The notes below the pieces were generated by a model that worked only from the letters and a program-made list of their open reading frames with translations, ran no database searches and was not told the origin of the DNA. Shown in pieces: positions 35,158-43,545 of a stretch of 64,000 nucleotides of DNA. The stretch's first letter is position 1. The number at the start of each line of letters is the position of its first letter. A program made the position numbers and the translations under genes. This DNA comes from Leucobacter sp. PH1c (GTDB lineage: Bacteria; Actinomycetota; Actinomycetes; Actinomycetales; Microbacteriaceae). The stretch is taken from contig NZ_AYMV01000015.1 of assembly GCF_000633415.1 (NCBI RefSeq), positions 25,040-89,039 on the forward strand, written 5' to 3'.

Positions 35158-35450
35158 GGCTCTTCGATGAGGGTACCGCGCACGGTCCCGGGGATTGCTG
35201 CATTGGGTGAGGCGCGGCTGAGTACCCCGCGCTGCGGCCGGAAGCGCGAGGGCTTCCTGTGAGTTTCGAGATTCTAAAACGATCGTTTGCGAAACTCAGA
35301 TGTTTCGGGATAGTGTGACTCACGCGATCGGGATGGGACGGGTCTTCTGGGCCCCTCAGCGTGCCCGCCTCGGCCGCACCGCGCGGAGGGCTGCCCCACC
35401 CCACCCCCTTGTCTGGGGCGGCCTTCCGGCTCGGGTCTCAGCCGCGACGT
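35158..35450. other. Intergenic region with TetR-type operator and promoter-like boxes
   Basis: No gene is supported. GAGTTTCG (35261-35268) and CGAAACTC (35290-35297) enclose the perfect palindrome AAACGATCGTTT (35277-35288). On the plus strand TTGCGA (35287) and TAGTGT (35311-35316) resemble a promoter that would run antisense to the TetR gene. On the minus strand TAGAAT (35276-35271) sits directly next to the palindrome and could serve the glycosyltransferase gene. Confidence 0.5.
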
Positions 35451-36059
35451 TCAGACGCGCGGCGCCCCGCTTCGGCTCCCGGTGAACACGAGCTCCATGA
35501 AGCCCTCGAGGAACAGTTCGTACTCGGCGATCGCCTCGGCGTCGGAGTCGCGCAGGCACTGGAGGTACTGGATCCCGGTCGAGGCGTCCGACATGATCCG
35601 TGCGAGCAGCAGTGCGCGATGCTCCGGCACGCCCTGCAGCTGCACCCACGTCGCGAACTGCCCGATCCAGACCTCGTATGCGGCACGCACGTACTGCCCG
35701 ATCTCGGGATCGAACTGCTCGAGTGCCGCGCCCTCGAACTGCAGCCGGAGCGCCCCCAGGTGCTGCACCGTGAGCGTCTCCCGGAACGCCGTGCGCAGCA
35801 TCTCCACCATCTCCTCGCGCGTGCGCCCCAGGAAGTCGAGCCCGCCGAGCGCCTCGATCCGCCGGCTCATCGCCTCCTCGAGCACCGTGCGAATCAGTTC
35901 CTGCCGCGTGCCGAAGTGGTAGACGAGCGTGTAGGTGCTCACGTTGAGCTCGCTCGCGATGACGCGGAAGGTGAGGTGCGAGAGCGGCAGGCGAGCGGTG
36001 AGTGCGATGAGCTCGTCGAGCAGCTCGGCGCGGCGAGCGGGGTTCTGCGGACGACCCAC
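35451..36059 (-). CDS. TetR family transcriptional regulator
   Basis: A 202-residue regulator. The N-terminal helix-turn-helix (residues about 22-55: LTFRVIASELNVSTYTLVYH, GTRQELIRTVLEEAM) is followed by an all-helical ligand domain with several aromatic residues. I chose GTG at 36059: it directly precedes GRPQNPARRAELLDELI, the usual N-terminal arm, and AAAGGG lies 7 bases upstream. Longer forms would extend into the divergent promoter. It is divergent from an FAD oxidoreductase, the probable target, and upstream of the glycosyltransferase on the same strand. The palindrome at 35277-35288 is a candidate binding site. Confidence 0.88.
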   Translation of the reverse strand: MGRPQNPARRAELLDELIALTARLPLSHLTFRVIASELNVSTYTLVYHFGTRQELIRTVLEEAMSRRIEALGGLDFLGRTREEMVEMLRTAFRETLTVQHLGALRLQFEGAALEQFDPEIGQYVRAAYEVWIGQFATWVQLQGVPEHRALLLARIMSDASTGIQYLQCLRDSDAEAIAEYELFLEGFMELVFTGSRSGAPRV

Positions 36060-36080
36060 GTCGGTCCCTTTCAATGGCAC

Positions 36081-36181
36081 GGCACAGCGGAGGAGGCCGG
36101 TGGAGGCCCCGCGGCGCCCGGGATCGGGGGTCTGCCCCGCTGCGCGCCGACTCGCGGGCGCGCGGTGCTCGCCGCTGTGCC
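36081..36181. repeat. 10-bp inverted arms flanking the divergent promoter
   Basis: GGCACAGCGG (36081-36090) and CCGCTGTGCC (36172-36181) are exact complements 81 bp apart, between the TetR and oxidoreductase starts. They could be two half-sites or chance; no stronger evidence. Confidence 0.35.
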
Positions 36182-36237
36182 ACTCTAACCAGTGCGGTGC
36201 CCCGCGGCGAACACCATCGCCGAGGTACACTCGGCGA

Positions 36238-37707
36238 ATGGGATCCGAGCGCGGTGCGGTCGTCGTCGGCAGCGGGCCGAACGGGCTCGCCGCCGCGGTC
36301 ACGCTCGCGCGCGCCGGCGTTCCGGTCACCGTGCTCGAAGCGGCCGATTCGATCGGCGGCGGCACGCGCACCGTCGAGCTCGTGAGCCCGGGAGTGCTGC
36401 ACGACGTGTGCTCCGCGATCCACCCGATGGCGCTCGCCACGGGGTTCTTCGGGGCGTTCGAGCTGACGCGCCGGGTGAGCTTCGCCGTGCCGGAGGCCTC
36501 CTACGCCAACCCGCTCGACGGCGCAGCGGGGACGCGCGCCGCCATCGCCTACCGTGACCTGGAACGCACCGCCGACGAGCTCGGCCGCGACGGCGCCGCC
36601 TACGCCCGGCTGTACCGTCCGCTGCTCCGGCACCTCCCGGGCATCGTCGACTTCGCGCTCGGCGGCAGCATGCTCCGCTGGCCGCGAGACCTGAGCGCGG
36701 CCCTCGTGACGGCGCTGCGCACCGCCGAACAGGGCACCCCCGCCTGGAACCTCCGCTTCCGCGAGGCCGCGGCGCCCGCGCTCGTCTCGGGAGTCGCGGC
36801 GCACAGCATCGGTCGCATGCCGAATCTCGCGACCGCCGCCGTCGGCACGGTGCTCGGCGCGCTCGGGCACGCGAGCGGCTGGCCCGTGCCGATCGGGGGA
36901 TCCCGCGCGATCTCCGATGCGCTCGCCGCAGACCTCATCGCGCACGGCGGCCGGATCGAGACCGACCGCAGGGTGACCGAGCTCGGCGAGCTCGACGCCT
37001 TCGACGTGAAGCTCTTCGACACCTCCGCGCAGGGCCTCCTCCGGATCGCCGGCCGGGCGCTGCCCGCCGCGTACCGGCGCGGGCTCGAGCGGTTCCGCTT
37101 CGGGGACGGCGCCTCCAAGGTCGACTTCGTGCTCGACGGGCCGGTGCCGTGGCGCGACCCGCGGGTGGCCGCGGCCCCGACCGTGCACCTCGGGGGCACC
37201 CGGGCCGAGACCGCCGCCGCCGAGCGCGCCGTCTCGCGCGGCCGGTACCCGGAGCGGCCCTACGTGCTGCTGGCGCAGCCCACGAGCTTCGATCCGGATC
37301 GCAACGCCCCGGGCGTCAACGCCGTGTGGAGCTACACGCACGTGCCGCGGGGCTCGGACCGCGACGTGTCGGCCACCGTGATCGCGCAGATCGAGCGCTT
37401 CGCGCCCGGCTTCCGCGACCGGATCGTGGCGACCCGGGTGACGACCGCGGCGCAGCTCGCTGCGTACAACCCGAACTACGTCGGCGGCGACTTCAGCGCG
37501 GGCGCGGTCACGATGCGGCAGCTGCTCGCGCGCCCGGTGTTCGCCCGGGATCCCTGGCGCACCCCGGCACCGGGGGTCTACCTTTGCTCCTCGGCCACGC
37601 CACCGGGCCCCGGCGTGCACGGGCTCGCGGGCTGGTACGCGGCGCGGAGCGCGCTGCGGCACGAGTACGGGCTCCCCGCACCGGAGCTCGGGGCGGCCGG
37701 CGCGTAA
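36238..37707 (+). CDS. FAD-dependent oxidoreductase (phytoene desaturase-like, COG1233)
   Basis: A 489-residue flavoprotein. The N-terminal dinucleotide-binding loop is VVVGSGPNGLAAAVTLARAG, with the acidic ribose ligand in VTVLEAAD and the second glycine motif SIGGGTRT. The C-terminal FAD contact is YLCSSATPPGPGVHGLAGW. The fold is shared by carotenoid desaturases, retinol saturases and amine oxidases; no carotenoid genes lie nearby, so the substrate is open. The ATG follows TACACT by 6 bases, so the mRNA is probably leaderless. It is divergent from the TetR gene and is probably controlled by it. Confidence 0.88.
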   Translation: MGSERGAVVVGSGPNGLAAAVTLARAGVPVTVLEAADSIGGGTRTVELVSPGVLHDVCSAIHPMALATGFFGAFELTRRVSFAVPEASYANPLDGAAGTRAAIAYRDLERTADELGRDGAAYARLYRPLLRHLPGIVDFALGGSMLRWPRDLSAALVTALRTAEQGTPAWNLRFREAAAPALVSGVAAHSIGRMPNLATAAVGTVLGALGHASGWPVPIGGSRAISDALAADLIAHGGRIETDRRVTELGELDAFDVKLFDTSAQGLLRIAGRALPAAYRRGLERFRFGDGASKVDFVLDGPVPWRDPRVAAAPTVHLGGTRAETAAAERAVSRGRYPERPYVLLAQPTSFDPDRNAPGVNAVWSYTHVPRGSDRDVSATVIAQIERFAPGFRDRIVATRVTTAAQLAAYNPNYVGGDFSAGAVTMRQLLARPVFARDPWRTPAPGVYLCSSATPPGPGVHGLAGWYAARSALRHEYGLPAPELGAAGA

Positions 37708-37769
37708 CGGGGTCGGCTGCGGCGGGGGACCGGCCGCGGGAGGGGATCGCTGCGTCGCGGCGGCGCGGG

Positions 37770-37775
37770 TATACT
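37770..37775 (+). promoter_or_regulatory. -10 box for the M-box transcript
   Basis: TATACT is a near-consensus -10, placing the transcript start about 7-10 bases later, just before the riboswitch. No convincing -35. Confidence 0.6.
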
Positions 37776-37787
37776 CCCATCACGTAG

Positions 37788-37945
37788 CGCTTCGTTCGGC
37801 GAGGCTCCTGCACGAACACAGTCCGCTCATCCCACGACGTCGAGAGACGCCCAGGCTGAGGACAGGCCTTCCCGGCTTAAGGGTCGGCCCCAAGCGGATT
37901 CCCCTCAGAGGATACGTCGTGCAGTGCCAAAGCTCTGACGTGGAG
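37788..37945 (+). ncRNA. M-box (ykoK leader) magnesium riboswitch
   Basis: The conserved M-box blocks occur in order: CGTTCGGCGAGGCTCCTGCA (37793-37812), ACGTCGAGAGACGCC (near 37838-37852), GGCTTAAGGGTC (near 37873), and GGATACGTCGTGCAGTGCC (37911-37929) followed by AAAGCTCTGACG. M-box RNAs bind several Mg ions and lower expression of Mg transport genes when Mg is plentiful. It lies 70 bases before the MgtC start, which confirms the role. I did not find a clear T-run terminator between the aptamer and the gene, so control may act on translation or Rho access. Confidence 0.93.
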
Positions 37946-38016
37946 GTGTGTCACGGAACCCGGTGGTTCCGGCCTACGCGATCGGTCGTGCGCCTGTCTC
38001 GGAAAAGAGGTTCACC

Positions 38017-38721
38017 ATGGAGACACTCGACCTTGCCCTGAGGATCTTCTCAGGCCTCGCGCTCGGCGCGGCGATCGGCTTCGAACGCCAGCTCCGATCC
38101 CGCACCGCGGGCGTCCGCACGAACGCGCTCGTGAGCCTCGGCTCCGCGCTCTTCGTGATCATGGGCGCGTTCAGCTTCGAGGGGGCGGACCCGACGCGCG
38201 TCGCCGCGCAGATCGTCTCGGGGATCGGCTTCCTCGGCGCCGGCGTGATCATGAAGCAGGGCGTGTCCGTTACGGGCCTCAACACTGCCGCGACGCTCTG
38301 GGCCTCGGCCGCCGTGGGCGCGCTCGCCGGTGGCGGGCTGATCCTCGTCGCCGTCGGTGGCGCCGCGGCCGTGATGCTCTCGAACGTGGCGCTGCGACCG
38401 GTCGGCCGGCTCCTCGACCGGCGCAGCCGGGAGACCGGGCGGGAGGCGGTCACGACGGAGTACGTGTTCGTGGTGCGCTCGGCGACGGACGCCGAGGTGG
38501 CGACGCGGTCCCAGGTGGTGTCCGCGCTGCAGCGACCGGAGTTCACCCTGCACTCGCTCGACGCGCGCGACCTCGCCTCCGGGGAGGTGGAGCTGACGGC
38601 CCGGCTCACCGCCCTCGAGCGGAGCGACGCCGCGTTCGAGGCGGCGATCGCGGACATTATCCCTGTGCCCGAGGTCACCTCGGTGCGCTGGCGGGCGAAC
38701 GAGTTGGAGGGCGAGGACTAG
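38017..38721 (+). CDS. mgtC: MgtC/SapB family membrane protein under M-box control
   Basis: A 234-residue protein. The N-terminal membrane half has ALGAAIGFERQLRSRTAGVRTNALV, GADPTRVAAQIVSGIGFLGAGVI and GLNTAATLWASAAVGA, the MgtC signature regions; a soluble ACT-like C-terminal domain covers the last 85 or so residues. MgtC proteins help survival in low Mg and inhibit F1Fo ATPase in some pathogens; their exact reaction is not settled. AAAGAGG lies 6 bases before the ATG; an earlier in-frame start would sit next to the aptamer. A terminator separates it from the converging MMPL gene. Confidence 0.93.
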   Translation: METLDLALRIFSGLALGAAIGFERQLRSRTAGVRTNALVSLGSALFVIMGAFSFEGADPTRVAAQIVSGIGFLGAGVIMKQGVSVTGLNTAATLWASAAVGALAGGGLILVAVGGAAAVMLSNVALRPVGRLLDRRSRETGREAVTTEYVFVVRSATDAEVATRSQVVSALQRPEFTLHSLDARDLASGEVELTARLTALERSDAAFEAAIADIIPVPEVTSVRWRANELEGED

Positions 38722-38723
38722 GC

Positions 38724-38757
38724 GGCGGGGCGGGGGCTGGCTCGCCCCCGCCCCGCC
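38724..38757. terminator. Bidirectional terminator between mgtC and MMPL gene
   Basis: GGCGGGGCGGGGGC (38724-38737) pairs perfectly with 38744-38757 around loop TGGCTC, between converging genes. Confidence 0.85.
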
Positions 38758-38767
38758 TCGGGCCGGC

Positions 38768-40837
38768 TCAGGCCCGGCTACGCAGCCGGCCCGGCCACCA
38801 GATGCGGTCGCCGGCCAGGCCGAAGATCGCCGGGACCACGACCGTGCGGACCACGAGGGTGTCGACGAGCACGCCGATGCCCACGATGAGGCCCAGTTGC
38901 CCGAGCGTCACGAGCGGAAGCACGCCGAGCGCCGCGAAGACCCCAGCCAGCACGATACCGGCGCTCGTGATCACGCCGCCGGTGTGCGCGATCGCGTGCA
39001 CCATGCCCTCGCGGGTGCCGTGCCGCTCGGCCTCCGCGCGCGCCCGGTGCACGAGGAAGATCGTGTAGTCGATCCCGAGCGCCACGAGGAAGAGGAACGC
39101 GAGGAGCGGCACCTGGAGGTCGAGGGCCTCTTGGCCGAAGAGGATCCGGCTGAGCCAGGATCCCGCGCCGATCGCCGCGACCGCGCTCGCGAGGTTCACG
39201 AGGAGCAGGAGCACGGGGGCGACGAGCGAGCGGAGCAGGACGAGCAGCACGAGGAAGCTGACGGCGAGCACGAGCGGCGCGATGAGCAGGAGGTCGTGCT
39301 GGTTGCCGGCGCGCGCGTCCACGTCGGTGGCGACCGCGCCGCCCACGACCGCGTCCGCTCCCGGTACCGCGTGCACGGCGTCGCGGAGGGCGTCGACCTG
39401 CGCGAGGCTCTCGGGCGAGCTCGGCGTGTACTCGCTCGTCACCATGACCTTCGTGAGCGTGCCGTCCTCGGTGCGGCCGGCGGGGTGGGCCCGCACGACG
39501 CCGGGGATCTCCCGTGCCGCGGCCACGACCTCAGGGGAGGCGTCGCTCTGTGCGACGACCCAGATCGGCTGAGCCTCACCCGCGGGGAAGTGCGCGGAGA
39601 GCGATTCGAGTCCGGCGGCGGACTCGGAGGCGACGCGGAACTTGGCCGTCTGGTCGAGCCCGACGCTCGTGCCGAACAGCCCGGCGGCCATCACCGCGAG
39701 GAGCGCGAGCCCGGCGAGGAGGCTCGCCGCGGGGCGGCGCATCACGCGCGCGGCGATTCCTCGCCAGACCCGGCCCTGCGTGGCGGGCGCGCCGGGCTTC
39801 GGGACGAACGGCCAGAAGAGGCGGCGCCCGCATACCGCGAGCACGGGCGGCAGCGCGAGCAGCACGGCGGCGAGCGCGATGAGGAGCCCGATCGCCGAGG
39901 AGATGCCGAGCCCGTGGGTGCCCGGGATCACGGCGAGCACGAGAGTGAGCAGTGCGACGACGACGGTGAGGTTCGACGCGAGGATGGCGGGTGCGGTCTT
40001 GCGCCAGGCGGTCGCCAGGGCGCTCCGGTGATCGTCGGTGAGCAGCAGTTCTTCGCGGTAGCGGGAGATCAGGAGGAGCGCGTAGTTCGTGCCCGCGCCG
40101 AAGACGAGGACGCTGATGATGCCCGCGTCGAACTGCAGGTCCCACGCGGCGCCCGCGGCCGCGGTGACGCGGCCGGCGAGGCCGTCGGCGAGCGCGACGA
40201 CGAGGAGCGGCACGAGCCAGAGCACGGGGGAGCGGTAGGTGACGATGAGCAGGATCGCGACGATCAGGATCGTGACGAGCAGCAGCGTGAAGTCCGCGCC
40301 CGCGAAGGCTCCGGCGATGTCGGCGCCGAAGGCGGGCCCGCCGGTCACCTGGAGCACGAGGTCGGCGGGACCGTGCTCGGCGACGGTCGCGCGCAGCGCG
40401 GCGATCGTCTCGGCGTTCGCGGAGTTGTCCTCACCCGCGGTGATCGGTGCGACGAGGAGCGCGGCCGCGCCGTCCTCGCTGACGAGCGGTCCGCCCGGGG
40501 CTGCGGCGCCCGCGGCGCCCTCAGCGCCCTCGGCGAGCTGCGGGGCGAAGCGCTCGAGCGACGCGAGCTGCTCCGGCGTGAGTGCGGCGCCGTCCTCCCG
40601 GGTCGCGACCACGAGGACGGACTGCGTGTCCGCCCCCGGGAACTGCTGCAGGAGTTCTGCGGCCCGCGTCGACTCGGAGTCGAGCGGGGCCGCGGAGTTC
40701 CGGGCGGGCGCCTGCGCCGAGCCGAAGAGCCCGAAGAGGGCGACGAGCGCGACGAGCACCGCGCCGAGCGAGATCCATGCTCCGCGGCGGGAGACGAGCC
40801 GGTCGGGGAAGCGCCGGGGCGCGTGAGTGTCATCCAT
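38768..40837 (-). CDS. MMPL/RND family membrane transporter
   Basis: A 689-residue polytopic protein with two repeated halves. Each has one N-terminal helix, an extracytoplasmic domain of about 140 residues and five helices. The proton-relay motifs are FGAGTNYALLLISRYREEL in the first half and LGIDYTIFLVHRARAEAERH in the second. Family members export lipids, siderophores or drugs using the proton gradient; in actinobacteria many move cell-envelope lipids. Substrate is unknown. The ATG at 40837 follows a second in-frame possibility only two codons away. An AraC regulator is next upstream on the same strand, separated by about 136 bp with a palindrome. Confidence 0.93.
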   Translation of the reverse strand: MDDTHAPRRFPDRLVSRRGAWISLGAVLVALVALFGLFGSAQAPARNSAAPLDSESTRAAELLQQFPGADTQSVLVVATREDGAALTPEQLASLERFAPQLAEGAEGAAGAAAPGGPLVSEDGAAALLVAPITAGEDNSANAETIAALRATVAEHGPADLVLQVTGGPAFGADIAGAFAGADFTLLLVTILIVAILLIVTYRSPVLWLVPLLVVALADGLAGRVTAAAGAAWDLQFDAGIISVLVFGAGTNYALLLISRYREELLLTDDHRSALATAWRKTAPAILASNLTVVVALLTLVLAVIPGTHGLGISSAIGLLIALAAVLLALPPVLAVCGRRLFWPFVPKPGAPATQGRVWRGIAARVMRRPAASLLAGLALLAVMAAGLFGTSVGLDQTAKFRVASESAAGLESLSAHFPAGEAQPIWVVAQSDASPEVVAAAREIPGVVRAHPAGRTEDGTLTKVMVTSEYTPSSPESLAQVDALRDAVHAVPGADAVVGGAVATDVDARAGNQHDLLLIAPLVLAVSFLVLLVLLRSLVAPVLLLLVNLASAVAAIGAGSWLSRILFGQEALDLQVPLLAFLFLVALGIDYTIFLVHRARAEAERHGTREGMVHAIAHTGGVITSAGIVLAGVFAALGVLPLVTLGQLGLIVGIGVLVDTLVVRTVVVPAIFGLAGDRIWWPGRLRSRA

Positions 40838-40955
40838 GCTTCTACCCCACCAAGCGGCGGGGGATCCGGCATCGGCGGGGCGGGTGAACTCCGCGTCATC
40901 CGAACGGATGAGAGGCGCGCGGTGGTGCGGGTGTGCGGCGAGGCGCGGCGGACGC

Positions 40956-40971
40956 GGGCGCGGCCGCGCCC
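40956..40971. terminator. Palindromic hairpin after the AraC gene
   Basis: GGGCGCGGCCGCGCCC is a 16-bp perfect palindrome just after the AraC stop on the leftward strand. The GCGGCCGCGCCCGGTT block repeats once inside the coding end. It may act as a weak terminator. Confidence 0.5.
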
Positions 40972-40973
40972 GG

Positions 40974-42452
40974 TTACGCGGCCGCGCCCGGTTGCGCGGT
41001 GGTGCCGGGGAGCCCGGCGTGGCTCCAGGCGGCCCGGGCCGGACGCAGGTCGGTGAGGCCGACGGAGGCCGGGGCCGCCCCGTGCACGGCGCGGAACGCG
41101 CGGGTGAAGGCGGGGAGGTGGGCGTAGCCGATGGCGCGCGAGACCTCGGAGGGGGAGTCGCCGTGGCCGAGCCGGGTGCGGGCCCGCGTCATGCGCGCCG
41201 CGCGCAGCCAGACGGCGAAGGGCTCGCCCGTCCGCTCGCGCACGAGCGTGCGCAGTTCCGCCTCGGGGCGGCCGAGCTGCGCGGCCGCGTGCGCGAGCGG
41301 GGTGTCGGGCGCGCGCGAGATGAGGCTCGCGAGCCGGGCGAGCGCGGCATCGTCCGGGTCGGTCTCCGCACGCGTGGAGCCCGCGAGCGCGGCGGCGAAG
41401 CCGCGCCCCGAGGGAACGCCGGCGGTGCCGACGCGGGTGTAGGCGGCGAGCATCGACTCGACCGTGTCGAGCGACTCGAGGCCGCCGAGCTGGGCGGGCG
41501 TGAGCGGTGCGCCCACGGCGCCGGTGCGGCCGCTGCGGTAGCCGATCGGCAGGAGCAGCGAGCCGGGCGGGATCTGCACGTGGTTCGGCGTGCCTGCGGG
41601 GATGATGATCGCCTCGCCCGGGGCGAGCGCGATGGTGCGGGGGCCGACGGTGACCCTGGCCTCGCCCTCGGCGGCCCAGACGGCGATGTGCGCGCCGTTC
41701 ACCCGGGACCAGGTGCGGTGCGTGCGCCGCTCCCAGGATGCGGGGACGCGGAGTTCGGCGTCGCCCGCTGCGGGCAGGGTCGCGTCGCGCCGCCACTGGC
41801 CGGGGGTCGTGCCGGCGTACTCCGCGAAGCCGCGGATGAAGCCGGCGACGGAGCGGTAGCCCACGCGGTGGGCCACCCACTCGATATCGCGCCCGCGCGC
41901 GAGGAGCTCGGCCGCGGCCGCGATGCGGTTCTGGCGCAGCCACGCGGTGAGCGTCAGGCCGGTCTCCGCGCTGAAGCGACGCTGCACGGTGCGCACGCTC
42001 CACCCGGAGACGGTCGCGCGCACGGCCTCGGCGACGCCGCGATCCGGGTCGTCGGCGAGGAGCTCGGCGAGGTCGCGCAGCTCGTCGGAGCGCGGCGCGG
42101 GGGGCGGGCTCACCCGGCTGGCCTCGGCCCCGTGCACGCTGACGGCGGCGCTGTGCTCGCCCGTCAGGTGACCGAGCGCGCAGGCGAACTCGTGGAGCAG
42201 GCCCGGCACCTGCTCGGGTGCGATCGGGGTGCGCGCGGGGACCGCGGGCCCGCCGGGGCGGGCCGGCACGGGGAGCACGACGGCTCCGGGTGCGGGGCGC
42301 ACCTCGGCGCGTACGCCGGCGGGCAGCCAGAGCGCGGTGCCCGCGGCGATCCGGTGCTCCGCCCCGTCCGCGATGATGCGCGCGGAGCCCCGGAGCGCCG
42401 CGTAGAGCAGCGGTTCGGGCAGGGGCGGGGCTGGTAACACGGTGTCGTTCAC
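40974..42452 (-). CDS. AraC-family regulator with duplicated cupin-HTH architecture
   Basis: Around 492 residues made of two AraC-like units in series. Unit 1: a cupin sensor (about 10-70) and a double HTH (about 145-228, with RTVQRRFSAETGLTLTAWLR and IEWVAHRVGYRSVAGFIRGF). Unit 2: a second cupin (about 245-298, GEAIIIPAGTPNHVQIPPG) and second HTH (about 390-468, SEVSRAIGYAHLPAFTRAFR). AraC proteins normally have a single unit of about 280 residues. The start is GTG at 42452 or TTG at 42458; neither has a clear ribosome-binding site. It is divergent from the siderophore operon and probably regulates it together with an iron box. Confidence 0.87.
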   Translation of the reverse strand: MNDTVLPAPPLPEPLLYAALRGSARIIADGAEHRIAAGTALWLPAGVRAEVRPAPGAVVLPVPARPGGPAVPARTPIAPEQVPGLLHEFACALGHLTGEHSAAVSVHGAEASRVSPPPAPRSDELRDLAELLADDPDRGVAEAVRATVSGWSVRTVQRRFSAETGLTLTAWLRQNRIAAAAELLARGRDIEWVAHRVGYRSVAGFIRGFAEYAGTTPGQWRRDATLPAAGDAELRVPASWERRTHRTWSRVNGAHIAVWAAEGEARVTVGPRTIALAPGEAIIIPAGTPNHVQIPPGSLLLPIGYRSGRTGAVGAPLTPAQLGGLESLDTVESMLAAYTRVGTAGVPSGRGFAAALAGSTRAETDPDDAALARLASLISRAPDTPLAHAAAQLGRPEAELRTLVRERTGEPFAVWLRAARMTRARTRLGHGDSPSEVSRAIGYAHLPAFTRAFRAVHGAAPASVGLTDLRPARAAWSHAGLPGTTAQPGAAA

Positions 42453-42463
42453 AATCAACAGAT

Positions 42464-42482
42464 GGAAGTAAGGCTTGGCTAA
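42464..42482. promoter_or_regulatory. DtxR/IdeR-like iron box
   Basis: GGAAGTAAGGCTTGGCTAA matches the DtxR/IdeR consensus TWAGGTWAGSCTWACCTWA at about 14 of 19 positions by eye. It lies between the AraC regulator and the siderophore-binding lipoprotein gene, where an Fe-dependent repressor would control both. Confidence 0.6.
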
Positions 42483-42545
42483 GTTGAGGATAGCGCGCGG
42501 GATCCCGTGCGCCCTGTGAACTCGATCCAGCCCGGAGGTGGCCGC

Positions 42546-43541
42546 GTGGCCAGACGACCCCTAGCCCTCATTCTCGCCGCGGCGGCCGCGGCCCTGCTCG
42601 CGGGGTGCAGCCCGACCGCGGCCCCCGACGCCGGAGCCGACTCGGGCGCCGCAGCCGGCGGCGAGTGGCCGCGCACGATCACCCACGAGCTCGGTGAGAC
42701 CGAACTCGGCGAGGCACCGCTGCGCATCGTCTCGACCTCGCCGTCGATCACGGGCAGCCTCCTCGCGATCGACGCCCCGCTCGTCGGATCTGGCGCCGCG
42801 ACCGTCACGCCGCTCACCGACGACCAGGGCTTCTTCACGCAGTGGGCCGACGTCGCGAAGGAGCGCGGCGTCGAGGTCGCGTACCCGAACCTCACGCTCG
42901 ACATCGACGGCGTCGACGCGCTCGAACCCGATCTCATCATCGGCTCCGCCAACGGCGGCGACGCGACGGGCGACGCCTACGAGCAGCTGTCCGAGATCGC
43001 CCCCACCGTGATGCTCGACTACAGCAGCATGACCTGGCAGGATCTCACCACCGAGCTCGGCAAGATCACGGGCCTCGAGGACGAAGCCGCCGAGCGTATC
43101 GCGGAGTACGACTCGTGGGTGAGCGAGCAGGCGAAGCTCATCTCGCTCCCCGAGCAGCCCACCACCGCGCTCGTCTACATGGGCGCCGACGGCTCCTGGG
43201 CCTTCACCCCCGACAGCCCCCAGGCCCAGCTGCTCACAGCGCTCGGCTTCGAGTACGCGCCCGTGATCGAGGAGTTCACGAGCGAGGGCCAGAGCGGCCG
43301 CGGCGTCGACGTGCTCACGAGCGAGAACTCGGCCGCCGGACTGAAGAACGCGCAGACGATCCTCACGGTCGCGATGGGCGGCGGGGACCCCGTGGCCGAC
43401 TTCACGGGCGACCCGCTCCTCGCCAACCAGCCCGCGGTCGCCGGGGAGCGCGTCTTCTCGCTCGGCACCCAGTCGTTCCGTCTCGACTACTACAGCGCCA
43501 AGCTGACGGTCGAGCTGCTCGTCGATACCTTCTCGGGCTGA
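42546..43541 (+). CDS. Siderophore-binding lipoprotein (FecB/FepB type)
   Basis: A 331-residue solute-binding protein of the iron-siderophore class. A short basic N-terminus (ARRPLALILAAAAA) leads to the lipobox LLAGC. The mature lobe begins LRIVSTSPSITGSLLAIDAP and has the periplasmic-binding-domain motif LEPDLIIGS. It presents ferric siderophores or haem to the FecCD permeases. GTG at 42546 is chosen since GGAGG lies 7 bases upstream and it directly precedes the signal sequence; the longer frame adds a non-conserved leader. It is the first gene of an operon of five, downstream of the iron box. Confidence 0.95.
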   Translation: MARRPLALILAAAAAALLAGCSPTAAPDAGADSGAAAGGEWPRTITHELGETELGEAPLRIVSTSPSITGSLLAIDAPLVGSGAATVTPLTDDQGFFTQWADVAKERGVEVAYPNLTLDIDGVDALEPDLIIGSANGGDATGDAYEQLSEIAPTVMLDYSSMTWQDLTTELGKITGLEDEAAERIAEYDSWVSEQAKLISLPEQPTTALVYMGADGSWAFTPDSPQAQLLTALGFEYAPVIEEFTSEGQSGRGVDVLTSENSAAGLKNAQTILTVAMGGGDPVADFTGDPLLANQPAVAGERVFSLGTQSFRLDYYSAKLTVELLVDTFSG

Positions 43542-43545
43542 TCCG

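Noticed and set aside
35300..35485. 61-residue plus-strand ORF downstream of a promoter-like sequence
   Set aside because: Arg/Pro/Ala-rich composition typical of antisense frames, no ribosome-binding site, and overlap with the TetR 3' end.
36081..36181. Long hairpin riboregulator between TetR and oxidoreductase genes
   Set aside because: The arms are 81 bp apart and the oxidoreductase start appears leaderless, so the stem would not be in its mRNA.
40956..40993. Inverted repeats as ends of an insertion sequence
   Set aside because: No transposase gene, no target-site duplication; simple GC-rich palindrome with a local repeat.
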